DNA of 64,000 bases. Source: Bacillus sp. FJAT-26390 (GTDB lineage: Bacteria; Bacillota; Bacilli; Paenibacillales; Paenibacillaceae). The stretch spans positions 434,001 to 498,000 of the forward strand of contig NZ_MAQX01000033.1 in NCBI RefSeq assembly GCF_001682865.1, given 5' to 3'. The notes under the pieces were generated by a model. The model searched no databases. It was given only the letters and a program-made list of their open reading frames with translations, and had not been told where the DNA came from. Shown piece by piece: positions 43,755-51,687 of the stretch. Both the position numbers and the translations under genes were made by a program. Numbering within the stretch: the stretch's first letter is position 1; the number at the start of each line of letters is the position of its first letter.

Positions 43755-44210
43755 TTGAACAAAGTTTTCGATCGTTATGTAAGCATAATCTTTCTGCTCC
43801 TTGGAATCGGTTTTATGTGGAAAAGCACAGAAATTAGCGCAGCCGCCTACGGAAGCACGGTAGGCCCCAATATATTTCCCTTTGCGCTTGGGGGGCTGCT
43901 GGTCATTCTAAGCCTGCGGTTATTCTACGAAGTATTGAAGGCCAAAGGCCCTGGCAAAAGAGAAGCGAAGCTCGACTACAAACGATTTTTAATTATTTTT
44001 GCTGCTGCATTCCTATATGCCTTTTTCTTAGAATCCATCGGCTATATTATTGGGACGTTCCTCTTCCTGTTAATTAGCTTTCAAGTGCTTGAACGAGGGA
44101 AATGGCTCAAATCGATCTTGATCTCCGGATTATTTTCCGTAGGCATCTATGTCATCTTTGTCGTCGTCTTGGAGGGCTCCATGCCGGGCTTTCCATCATG
44201 GCTATCGTGA
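43755..44210 (+). CDS. tctB: Tripartite tricarboxylate transporter, small membrane subunit
   Basis: A 151-residue protein with four membrane helices, including FFLESIGYIIGTFLFLLISF and VGPNIFPFALGGLLVILSLR. The TctB subunit is a poorly conserved partner of TctA. The TTG at 43755 is the start, with CTAGGAGGTGC upstream. It lies 69 bp after tctC and 16 bp before tctA. Confidence 0.9.
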   Translation: MNKVFDRYVSIIFLLLGIGFMWKSTEISAAAYGSTVGPNIFPFALGGLLVILSLRLFYEVLKAKGPGKREAKLDYKRFLIIFAAAFLYAFFLESIGYIIGTFLFLLISFQVLERGKWLKSILISGLFSVGIYVIFVVVLEGSMPGFPSWLS

Positions 44211-44226
44211 ATTCGGAGGTGGATGA

Positions 44227-45753
44227 ATGGAAACATTACAATTACTAGGGAATGGCTTTGCTACCGCCTTTCAGTGGCATAACCTGTTGTTCGCGCTCGT
44301 AGGCGTCTTAATTGGAACGGCCGTCGGCGTCCTTCCCGGAATTGGTCCGATGAGCGGCGTTGCCCTGCTTATTCCGGTTACCGCGTCACTCACCGGCGGA
44401 CTGGCGCCCGAAGCGGCGGCGACCAGCTCGATTATCCTTCTCGCAGGCGTTTACTACGGTGCGATGTATGGCGGGTCTACGACCTCAATCCTGCTCAATA
44501 CGCCAGGCGAATCATCGTCCGTCGTCACCACTTTGGACGGCTATCAGATGGCGAAGCAGGGCAGAGCCGGCTCTGCCTTATCGATTGCCGCTATCGGTTC
44601 CTTTGTGGCGGGTGTATTTGCCGTCATCGCACTGATCGTGCTGGCTGAGCCGCTATCTAACGTTGCAATTAAGTTCGGCCCTGCCGACTATTTCTCCTTA
44701 ATGCTGCTTGGCCTATGCGCGGTCAGCGGCCTCGCCGGCAAATCGATTACGAAAGCGTTGATTATGACAGTGCTTGGCTTGCTGCTCGCAACGATTGGCA
44801 TGGACACCGTATCTGGAGTCGCACGGTTTACGTTTGGCATGCCGCTGCTTTACTCGGGGCTTGAATTTCTCACGATTGCGGTAGGCTTGTTTGCTCTCGG
44901 CGAGGTGTTCAAGACCATTCTGGAAAATGATTACGCCTCAGGCACGATCGCTAAGATTGGGCGGGTGCTTCCAACCAAACAAGATTTAAAGGAAAGCGCC
45001 GGACCAATCGCCCGCGGCTCAGCATTAGGCTTCTTCATTGGCATTCTGCCTGGTGCAGGCGCCACCTTGGCTTCATTCTTCAGCTACATTATGGAGAAGA
45101 AGCTAAGCAAAAACCCAGAGTCCTTCGGCAAAGGCAATATCGCTGGCGTCGCTGCTCCAGAATCGGCGAACAACGCAGCTTCGGGCGGAGCCATGATCCC
45201 TTTGCTTACGCTAGGTATCCCGGGCTCAGGCACAACTGCGATCCTTATGGGTGCTTTAATTATGTACAACATTCAGCCGGGCCCTTTGTTATTCGAAGAG
45301 CATCCTCAAGTCGTATGGGGACTGATTGCCAGCATGCTGGTCGGAAACCTGCTTCTGCTGATTCTGAACATGCCGCTTGTGAAGGTGTTTGCCAAAATCA
45401 TTCAAACGCCCGCAAAATATTTGATTCCGATCATTATCGCGATTTCAATCTTTGGCGTATATGCCGTTCAGGCTCAGATCTTCGATCTGATGCTGCTCCT
45501 TGGCTGCGGCGTCGCAGGCTTCCTACTTGCTCGGAATGATTACCCGCTTGCTCCGCTTGTCCTTGGCCTCGTGCTAGGACCGATGATTGAGAACAATATG
45601 CGCAGAGCGCTGACGACTTCAAATGGCGATTTTATGATTTTTGTGCAGAAGCCGCTTTCGCTCGTCTTTCTAATCATTGCGGCGCTTTGGATTCTGATTC
45701 CTATCTTCCTCAAGAAAAAAGGGAAAGAAGTTGTGCTCAACGAAGAGGGCTAG
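44227..45753 (+). CDS. tctA: Tripartite tricarboxylate transporter, large membrane subunit
   Basis: A 508-residue permease with about 12 membrane helices and the TctA glycine-rich signatures GTAVGVLPGIGPMSGVALLI, MYGGSTTSILLNTPGESSSV and ARGSALGFFIGILPGAGATL. The repeated GxLPG(I/A)G elements line the transport path. It imports citrate or another carboxylate driven by an ion gradient. It is co-transcribed with tctC and tctB and followed by the malic enzyme gene after 40 bp. Confidence 0.95.
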   Translation: METLQLLGNGFATAFQWHNLLFALVGVLIGTAVGVLPGIGPMSGVALLIPVTASLTGGLAPEAAATSSIILLAGVYYGAMYGGSTTSILLNTPGESSSVVTTLDGYQMAKQGRAGSALSIAAIGSFVAGVFAVIALIVLAEPLSNVAIKFGPADYFSLMLLGLCAVSGLAGKSITKALIMTVLGLLLATIGMDTVSGVARFTFGMPLLYSGLEFLTIAVGLFALGEVFKTILENDYASGTIAKIGRVLPTKQDLKESAGPIARGSALGFFIGILPGAGATLASFFSYIMEKKLSKNPESFGKGNIAGVAAPESANNAASGGAMIPLLTLGIPGSGTTAILMGALIMYNIQPGPLLFEEHPQVVWGLIASMLVGNLLLLILNMPLVKVFAKIIQTPAKYLIPIIIAISIFGVYAVQAQIFDLMLLLGCGVAGFLLARNDYPLAPLVLGLVLGPMIENNMRRALTTSNGDFMIFVQKPLSLVFLIIAALWILIPIFLKKKGKEVVLNEEG

Positions 45754-45793
45754 CAGCCCTCTTCAATAAATAATCGCTCAGATGGAGGCTGCC

Positions 45794-47215
45794 ATGGATC
45801 ACAACAGGCACGGAGGGAAAAGCATTATCGTAAGACTCGAAATGAACACGAGTGAGGTGCATTTCGGTCAAGTCGCATCGTCCATATTCGAAGCCGGCGG
45901 AGATATCGTGGCCATCGACGTCATTCAGACCAGCCAAACGGTCTCCGTCCGTGATATTACGATAGCCGTAACCGACACGGTCGACATCGATATTATTACA
46001 GACCGTATTAAAGATATGAGCGGAGTGCGGCTGGTCAATCTCTCCGATCGAACATTTCTGCTCCATCTTGGCGGCAAGATCGAAACCAAGCTGAAGACGC
46101 CGATTCAGAACCGTGACGATTTATCTCGGGTGTACACGCCAGATGTAGCGCGCGTGTGCATGGCCATTCATGACGAGCCTAGAAAAGCGTTTACGCTGAC
46201 GATCAAAAGAAACACCGTTGCCGTCATATCGGATGGCAGCGCCGTCTTGGGGCTTGGCAATATAGGTCCCTATGCCGCTATGCCGGTAATGGAGGGCAAA
46301 TCGATGCTGTTCAAGCAGCTGGCAGACGTCGATTCCTTCCCTATCTGCTTAGATACACAGAATACCGAGCAAATTATCGCGATTATTAAAGCTATCGCTC
46401 CAGGCTTCGGCGGCATTAACCTCGAAGACATCTCATCGCCTAGATGCTTTGAGATCGAGCATAGGCTGCGCGAAGAATTGGACATCCCTGTCTTCCACGA
46501 TGATCAGCATGGCACGGCAGTCGTGCTCTACGCCGCTCTTATCAACGCCTTAAAAATCGTGAATAAATCCATCCATGAGATTAAGGTCGTCGTATGCGGA
46601 ATCGGCGCAGCAGGAATTGCCTGCAGCAAAATTTTATTATCGGCAGGTGTCAAAGACATTATTGGGGTTGATCGTCAGGGTGCTATCGTGTCGGGAACCG
46701 ACTACGACAACAAAATGTGGCAATGGTACGCAGAGCATACAAACCCTAATCGGGTGCAAGGCTCTTTGCAAGATGTGATTTACGGAGCTGACGTCTTCAT
46801 AGGCCTTTCCTCGGGCGGACTGCTTAGCCGGGAGGACGTAATGTCGATGGCGGACAATCCTATCGTATTTGCAATGGCAAATCCAACGCCGGAGATTAGG
46901 CCTGACCAGGTCGAGGATATCGTCGCAGTCATTGCCACCGGCCGCTCCGATTACCCGAACCAGATTAATAATGTGCTTTGTTTCCCCGGCATCTTCCGCG
47001 GCGCTTTGGATTGCAGAGCGACTACGATCAACGAGGAGATGAAGCTTGCTGCCGCTGAGGCGATTGCCTCCGCGATAACGGATGAAGAAAGAAGCCGCCA
47101 CTATATTATACCGAGCGTCTTTAACCAAAATGTCGTAAAGGCGATCCGCGACCTCGTCATTCAAGCTGCCATTAAGACCGGCGTTGCGCGAAGAATACCG
47201 CGTGAGTATAGATGA
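45794..47215 (+). CDS. NAD-dependent malic enzyme with N-terminal ACT domain
   Basis: About 473 residues from ATG 45794; the ATG at 45782 is part of the GGAGG ribosome binding site. Residues 10-85 look like an ACT-type regulatory domain (SIIVRLEMNTSEVHFGQVAS, VRDITIAVTDTVDID). The malic enzyme follows: SRVYTPDVARVC, PGFGGINLEDISSPRCFEIE and FHDDQHGTAVV for metal and substrate, then VVCGIGAAGIACSKILLSAG for NAD. It converts malate to pyruvate and CO2 and links imported dicarboxylates to central metabolism. It is downstream of tctA in the same operon. Confidence 0.9.
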   Translation: MDHNRHGGKSIIVRLEMNTSEVHFGQVASSIFEAGGDIVAIDVIQTSQTVSVRDITIAVTDTVDIDIITDRIKDMSGVRLVNLSDRTFLLHLGGKIETKLKTPIQNRDDLSRVYTPDVARVCMAIHDEPRKAFTLTIKRNTVAVISDGSAVLGLGNIGPYAAMPVMEGKSMLFKQLADVDSFPICLDTQNTEQIIAIIKAIAPGFGGINLEDISSPRCFEIEHRLREELDIPVFHDDQHGTAVVLYAALINALKIVNKSIHEIKVVVCGIGAAGIACSKILLSAGVKDIIGVDRQGAIVSGTDYDNKMWQWYAEHTNPNRVQGSLQDVIYGADVFIGLSSGGLLSREDVMSMADNPIVFAMANPTPEIRPDQVEDIVAVIATGRSDYPNQINNVLCFPGIFRGALDCRATTINEEMKLAAAEAIASAITDEERSRHYIIPSVFNQNVVKAIRDLVIQAAIKTGVARRIPREYR

Positions 47216-47250
47216 TCCGCAGATTATAAAGTATGAACGGAGGTTATCCT

Positions 47251-47496
47251 ATGAGCTCTGGCATTCGTGCAATCGTCTATATTAATCAAATTGCGGCCGG
47301 CTATAAATCCAGCATCGTGCTCTGCGTCAGCGAAAAGAAATTCATTGATGTCAAAAGCATTCTAGGCCTAAGCTTCACCTTGTATCTCAATCAAAAATAC
47401 AAGCTGGAAATTCATGGCCCAGACGAGGAAGAGGCCAAGCTTGCCATGGTTGAAGCCTTCAAGAAACATCATCTTGATGTCGAGGTTAACGAATAA
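47251..47496 (+). CDS. HPr-like protein without the active His
   Basis: About 81 residues from ATG 47251 (GGAGG eight bases upstream; the longer frame starts at 47233). The C-terminal half matches HPr/Crh: VKSILGLSF (Ser36, like regulatory Ser46) and KLEIHGPDEEEAKLAMVEAF. The N-terminal half is shortened: the HPr segment with His15 (HARP) is replaced by VYINQIAAGYKSS and about ten residues of the first helix are missing. It cannot take phosphate from Enzyme I in the normal way. It may act like Crh, which has Gln at position 15, as a CcpA co-regulator or a protein-binding adaptor. It is the last gene of the tct-malic enzyme operon. Confidence 0.65.
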   Translation: MSSGIRAIVYINQIAAGYKSSIVLCVSEKKFIDVKSILGLSFTLYLNQKYKLEIHGPDEEEAKLAMVEAFKKHHLDVEVNE

Positions 47497-47502
47497 GAGG
47501 TT

Positions 47503-47564
47503 GGTCAAACAAAACAGCGGCGCTTCTACCCATCAGGAGAGAAGCGCCGCTATTTTGTTTGACC
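47503..47564. terminator. Long bidirectional terminator
   Basis: Arms 47503-47527 and 47540-47564 are reverse complements over 25 bp with a single mismatch and a 12-nt loop. A and T runs lie inside both arms. It separates the tct-malic enzyme operon from the convergent symporter gene. Confidence 0.92.
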
Positions 47565-47571
47565 CGTTCGG

Positions 47572-49107
47572 TTAAGACAGCTCTCGAATGCCCGTATTCG
47601 CTTTCACTAAAATCTCATCATACTTAGCATCCTCCCGCTTGGCGGACACTAACGTTCCAATGATCGCGCCCAGAAAACCGAGCGGAATCGAGATAATGCC
47701 TGGATTCGTCAGATCGATTAGCGGATCGCCGACTAAAATCGCTTTACCAGCTACAGGATTCCATACATTCGGGCTGATCGCCACCAAAATAATGGCGCTA
47801 AACAATCCGGTCAACATGCCCGTAATCGCACCAGCCGTATTAAATCTTCTCCAGAAGACGGTGAATATCAGTACCGGCAGGTTCGCGCTCGCAGCTACTG
47901 CAAACGCCAATGCCACAAGGAACGCCACATTCATCTTCTGTGCAGTCAAAGCTAAAAGGATAGAAAGGATCGCAACGCCGATGGAAGCTAATCTTGCCAT
48001 GCGGACTTGATCCTTCTCCTTCACATTTCCTTTTTTAATAATATGGCTGTAGAAGTCATGTGCAAACGCGGATGCCGCCGAGAGAACGAGGCCGGCAACG
48101 ACAGCCAGAATGGTGGCGAAAGCAACCGCTGAAATAAACGCAAACAGGAACTCGCCGCCTAATGCTTTGGCTAGCAGCGGAGCAGCCATGTTGCCCGCGG
48201 CATTCACCTCCACAATAGCAGCCTCGCCTACGAATGCCGCCGCGCCAAACCCGAGAAACAGCGTCATCACGTAGAACAAGCCGATAATCCAAGTCGCAAC
48301 GACAACGGATTTCCTTGCCGTTGGCGCGTCTTTTACCGTGAAAAAACGAATTAAAATATGGGGCAATCCCGCAGTTCCCAGAACAAGCGCGATATTGAGC
48401 GAAATCGTATCCAAGCTATTTTTGAGTTTATTGCCCGGGTTCAAGAAAGCTTCCTTGAGCGGCGTCGAGGTGCGCATCTCATTGAACATATGGCCGATAT
48501 TAAAATCGAATTTGGCAAAAACGATCATGGAAATAATAAACGTACCGCCTACGAGAAGCACGCATTTAATAATCTGCACCCAGCTGGTTGCCGTCATGCC
48601 GCCAAAGACGACATAGATCGTCATGAGCACGCCAACGATAAGCACGGCCGCGGTATAGCTAAGACCCGGAATCAAAAGCTTAATAAGCGCGCCTGCGCCA
48701 ACCAACTGAGCAATCATATAGAAGATGGAAATGACAATCGAATTTAATGCCGCCACCCCGCGAATCTTCTTGTTATTGAACCGCTCCGCAATCATGTCTG
48801 CCATCGTATATTTGCCCAAATTCCGCAGCGGCTCGGCTACGAGATACAGAACGACCAAATAAGCAACGAGAAACCCGATGCTATAGAAAAAACCGTCAAA
48901 TCCGAACAGCGCGACCATCCCGGCAATGCCTAGAAAGGATGCGGCGGACATGTAGTCTCCGGCAATCGCCAGTCCATTTTGCCAGCCGGTCAAACCGCCT
49001 CCAGCCGTATAAAACTCGCTTGCTGTTTTTGTTTTTTTGGATGCGAAATAGGTGATAACGAGCGTACCAAGCACGATGACTAGAAACAACAGGAATGCCG
49101 TATTCAT
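47572..49107 (-). CDS. Sodium:solute symporter, acetate permease (ActP)-type
   Basis: A 511-residue SSS-family transporter with 13 or so membrane helices. Signature stretches are GWQNGLAIAGDYMSAASFLG at residues 42-61, YTMADMIAERF and FFTVKDAPTARKSVVVATWI. This fits ActP/YwcA cation:acetate or pyruvate-type symporters. It overlaps the DUF485 gene by four bases (ATGA), the constant partner of this subfamily. Regulation is likely through the LytTR gene upstream on the same strand. Substrate may be acetate, propionate or pyruvate. Confidence 0.9.
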   Translation of the reverse strand: MNTAFLLFLVIVLGTLVITYFASKKTKTASEFYTAGGGLTGWQNGLAIAGDYMSAASFLGIAGMVALFGFDGFFYSIGFLVAYLVVLYLVAEPLRNLGKYTMADMIAERFNNKKIRGVAALNSIVISIFYMIAQLVGAGALIKLLIPGLSYTAAVLIVGVLMTIYVVFGGMTATSWVQIIKCVLLVGGTFIISMIVFAKFDFNIGHMFNEMRTSTPLKEAFLNPGNKLKNSLDTISLNIALVLGTAGLPHILIRFFTVKDAPTARKSVVVATWIIGLFYVMTLFLGFGAAAFVGEAAIVEVNAAGNMAAPLLAKALGGEFLFAFISAVAFATILAVVAGLVLSAASAFAHDFYSHIIKKGNVKEKDQVRMARLASIGVAILSILLALTAQKMNVAFLVALAFAVAASANLPVLIFTVFWRRFNTAGAITGMLTGLFSAIILVAISPNVWNPVAGKAILVGDPLIDLTNPGIISIPLGFLGAIIGTLVSAKREDAKYDEILVKANTGIRELS

Positions 49108-49430
49108 AGGTCAGCCGCCTTTCCGTCTTGGTGGACTTCACTCTTGATTTGGTCGCATATTTTGTCAAACTCAACTGACTTCCTGCTATAGAGAGAGCAT
49201 AAGACCCAAGTCATAATAAACTGGGCAAACGCAAACACCCATGCCCAAGAAATCGAGCCAATTGCAGGCTTATTCAGCACTTCAAAATAAGACGTTAAGA
49301 TGGGAAGGGTAAAATAAAATGCGAGAAAAAAGACGGTGATTGGCAAAATAAATCTTTTTTTCTTAGCCATCAGCTTGACGAATAGTTCAGATCGGGCGAT
49401 GTCGCTGTAATTTTGTTTGCCCTTGTCCAA
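49104..49430 (-). CDS. DUF485 membrane protein, symporter partner
   Basis: A 108-residue protein with two membrane helices (ILPITVFFLAFYFTLPILTS and SISWAWVFAFAQFIMTWVLC) and a charged cytosolic tail. The DUF485 family is encoded next to ActP-type symporters in many bacteria, such as YjcH-ActP, and is presumed to help assembly or activity. The start is TTG 49430 behind GGGAGGG. The stop overlaps the symporter start. A candidate promoter has a TATAAT at 49478-49483 on the minus strand. Confidence 0.88.
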   Translation of the reverse strand: MDKGKQNYSDIARSELFVKLMAKKKRFILPITVFFLAFYFTLPILTSYFEVLNKPAIGSISWAWVFAFAQFIMTWVLCSLYSRKSVEFDKICDQIKSEVHQDGKAADL

Positions 49431-49477
49431 TGTATTCCCTCCCTATTTTAGGTAAATCTGTTTTTGTAAGCACTTAA

Positions 49478-49537
49478 ATTATAGCGCGACTCTTTTATTT
49501 GCATGAAAAATTGGCGTGAAATGTCGAAATCCACGCC
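49478..49537 (-). promoter_or_regulatory. Promoter and activator site of DUF485-symporter operon
   Basis: On the minus strand a TATAAT occupies 49483-49478. Farther upstream an inverted repeat GGCGTG-N13-CACGCC (49513-49537), with GAAAT repeated inside, is centred near -54 from the predicted start of transcription. That position suits activation by the LytTR regulator encoded next door; this is inferred. Confidence 0.45.
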
Positions 49538-49549
49538 CTAAATACAAAA

Positions 49550-49572
49550 AAACAGTCCTGAACGGACTGTTT
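49550..49572 (-). terminator. Terminator of the LytTR regulator gene
   Basis: AAACAGTCC (49550-49558) pairs with GGACTGTTT (49564-49572), loop 5 nt. On the minus strand the stem ends in TTTTTTTG. It lies 14 bp after the stop codon at 49586 and insulates the symporter promoter. Confidence 0.88.
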
Positions 49573-49585
49573 CTCCTTGATGATG

Positions 49586-50362
49586 TCAATGACCTTGCAA
49601 TAACTGAAGCATATCTTTAATTTCATTTCGGGATACAGGAATTTTGATCTGCTCATGAAACTTGAGCACCGCGTTGTAGGCACCATTAAACCAAGGCTCG
49701 ATCTCCATAATGAAATTCAGGTTCACCAAATAGCTGCGATGCGGCCTGAAAAAAGCGGGACCAAGACGATAGGCCAGTTCATGCAGCGTTTGCTTGGAGG
49801 TATAGGACTTGCCGCCCGTCGTATAGATGCGGGTAAATTTTTCCTCTTTCACCGCATAGACGATGGTCTCGACATCAAGCACGGTGATTCGGTCATGGGC
49901 ATCAACGAGGAGCCGGCTATGGATAAAACGCTCTCTCCCTTTCGCTTGAACGGATGCATCTATCACACAATCGTTCTCCGCTTGTACGTTCGTACCCGGC
50001 TTTCTCTCGCGGATTCTGGATATTGTCTGCCGCAATCGATCTTCCCCGTAAGGCTTAAGCAGATAATCAACCGCTCCGACCTCGAAAGCCTCTAGCGCAT
50101 GTTGATCACATGCTGACGTAAACACGAGGAACGGATAGAAATCCAAATCATGAAGCAGGCGTGCCGTTTGAAAGCCGTTTATCCCGGACATTTCGACGTC
50201 GAGAAACAGGGCATCCGGCTTAAAATCCCGCACGAGCTTAACCGTCTCCATACCGGTTGATGCAGGTGGAAGCAGCTCGATATCCAGCTCCTTGGACAGC
50301 AGGTCTATGAGCTTTTCCCTAGCCAAATGCTCATCTGCCGCTATCAGGACCCGAAGTTTCAT
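49586..50362 (-). CDS. LytTR-family response regulator (no kinase nearby)
   Basis: A 258-residue regulator. The receiver domain spans residues 1-122, with Asp in PDALFLDVEMSGINGFQTAR (near 55) and Lys in YLLKPYGEDRLRQTI. The LytTR DNA-binding domain follows at about 150-255 (VLDVETIVYAVKEEKFTRIY, FRPHRSYLVNLNFIMEIEPW). LytTR proteins control sugar or acid carriers next to them and usually pair with a LytS-type kinase, which is absent here. It is followed by a terminator and then by the DUF485-symporter operon, its probable target. Confidence 0.9.
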   Translation of the reverse strand: MKLRVLIAADEHLAREKLIDLLSKELDIELLPPASTGMETVKLVRDFKPDALFLDVEMSGINGFQTARLLHDLDFYPFLVFTSACDQHALEAFEVGAVDYLLKPYGEDRLRQTISRIRERKPGTNVQAENDCVIDASVQAKGRERFIHSRLLVDAHDRITVLDVETIVYAVKEEKFTRIYTTGGKSYTSKQTLHELAYRLGPAFFRPHRSYLVNLNFIMEIEPWFNGAYNAVLKFHEQIKIPVSRNEIKDMLQLLQGH

Positions 50363-50428
50363 GCCGCACCTCCCCTGTTCTCCTTGTGATCTAATGATAC
50401 ATTCGAAAAAACGTGCAGCAGATAACTA

Positions 50429-51145
50429 TTATAGTTTGCGCTCGAACGTAAATTTAGCCCGATCTCCTCTAAAAATTTCATGGGAATATTCGACTGGTAT
50501 ATTGCCCGTTGAATAAGTAACCGTATTTAGCAGAAGGCTTGGCGCTCCAATGGGAGCGCTTAAATGTTTACCGATCGCTTCGTCGATTAAGATGGGCTCA
50601 ATCGACTCCACGCAATGGGATAATTGAATAGAAAACTTTTCTCTCATCAGGGCGTATAGCGAGCCTGAACACTCTTCTTTAGTGAGCCCCGGTGTGACCT
50701 TCCAAGGAATATAGGTAATGGAAAATAATAAGGGCAGCCCGTCTGCATAACGGATTCTCTCTAGCCTGAACACCGGATCATTCTCCGCGATATCCAACTT
50801 TTTTATTAACCGCTTGTCCGCAGAAACTACGGTGAGGTCAACTACTTTGGTATCTATCTGTTGGCCGCGTCCCTTTAAATGCTCATTAAAGCTGCGGTAA
50901 GGGGCGACGGATTGTTCTATTTTAGGCAAAGAAACAAAGGTTCCCTTCCCTTGAATTTGATAAATATGGCCTTCCAGCTTAAGCTGGCTTAGCGCTTGTC
51001 TGATCGTCGTGCGGCTTACGCCAAACTTCTCGCATAAATCCGATTCTGTCGGAAACTGCTCCCCCGGCGTGTACTTTCCCTCATCGATCATATCAAGCAG
51101 CTTTTCTTTAACTGTATAATAAAGTGCAATGCCATCCTTTTTCAT
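50429..51145 (-). CDS. GntR-family (HutC/UTRA) transcriptional repressor
   Basis: A 238-residue repressor. The GntR winged helix is at residues 8-75 (YTPGEQFPTESDLCEKFGVS, RTTIRQALSQLKLEGHIYQI). The UTRA sensor domain follows (LERIRYADGLPLLFSITYIP, ALMREKFSIQLSHCVESIEP). It is divergent from the ABC-kinase-GH4 operon, with palindromic sites at 51199-51210, 51447-51461 and 51553-51564. It would sense a sugar phosphate. It starts at ATG 51145 behind GGAGG with a 12-nt spacer. Confidence 0.93.
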   Translation of the reverse strand: MKKDGIALYYTVKEKLLDMIDEGKYTPGEQFPTESDLCEKFGVSRTTIRQALSQLKLEGHIYQIQGKGTFVSLPKIEQSVAPYRSFNEHLKGRGQQIDTKVVDLTVVSADKRLIKKLDIAENDPVFRLERIRYADGLPLLFSITYIPWKVTPGLTKEECSGSLYALMREKFSIQLSHCVESIEPILIDEAIGKHLSAPIGAPSLLLNTVTYSTGNIPVEYSHEIFRGDRAKFTFERKL

Positions 51146-51198
51146 GTTTTACATTAACCTCCGAATATGAAATTACATCTATCATCATAACACGTAAT

Positions 51199-51210
51199 TT
51201 GTTATAACAA
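51199..51210. promoter_or_regulatory. GntR operator O1 (autoregulatory)
   Basis: A perfect palindrome TTGTTATAACAA 54 bp before the GntR start codon. The same 12-mer recurs at 51553-51564 ahead of the target operon, so it is most likely the shared operator. It would allow the repressor to limit its own transcription. Confidence 0.7.
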
Positions 51211-51374
51211 CAATATAAGCCTTATAGAATGCGCCTTTTCCATGGAAATGAGCACCGTTTTTTTGTGCAACTTTAAAAAATTCAGTTATTCATGTTAAGT
51301 AATATGACAATTCACAATAAATTAAAAAAGACACCGTTTTCATTATCTACTAAAATTTATAAATGTTATGATAG

Positions 51375-51403
51375 TTGACACATTTTTTGAATCATACTAT
51401 ACT
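51375..51403 (+). promoter_or_regulatory. Strong sigma-A promoter of the ABC-kinase-GH4 operon
   Basis: TTGACA (51375-51380) and TATACT (51398-51403) with exactly 17 bp between them, an almost consensus promoter. It would start near 51410, giving a leader of about 278 nt with both repressor sites inside. Confidence 0.78.
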
Positions 51404-51443
51404 CGGTTTATGAAAGCGGCAAACATTCGTAAAGTTGTATCTG

Positions 51444-51590
51444 AATTTGTTACTATAACAATATGAATTACAGAAATTCATATTGGAACAACCGATCAGA
51501 GAGAAACAAATTCCATGGAGAATAAAGGAAATGGAATGGATGCACTTCAAATTTGTTATAACAACAAAATGAATTAATGAAATTCGTATT
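51444..51590. repeat. Duplicated operator module in the leader (O2 and O3)
   Basis: Two related modules lie about 106 bp apart. Module 1 has TTGTTA-N3-TAACAA (51447-51461), then GAATT-acag-AAATTC. Module 2 has TTGTTATAACAA (51553-51564), then GAATT-aatg-AAATTC. The order and spacing of the two palindromes are kept. In module 1 the GntR palindrome carries a 3-bp insertion in its centre, so affinity probably differs. The second motif may bind another protein. Region 51146-51687 otherwise holds no gene. Confidence 0.65.
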
Positions 51591-51687
51591 ACATTGAGAG
51601 GGGGGATACGCGCAGTTGTAGCCTAATTTTGATCTTTTCTTCATTTTTTATCTATCTAGGGGAATCCTAACTTTCGGAGGTGTACGT

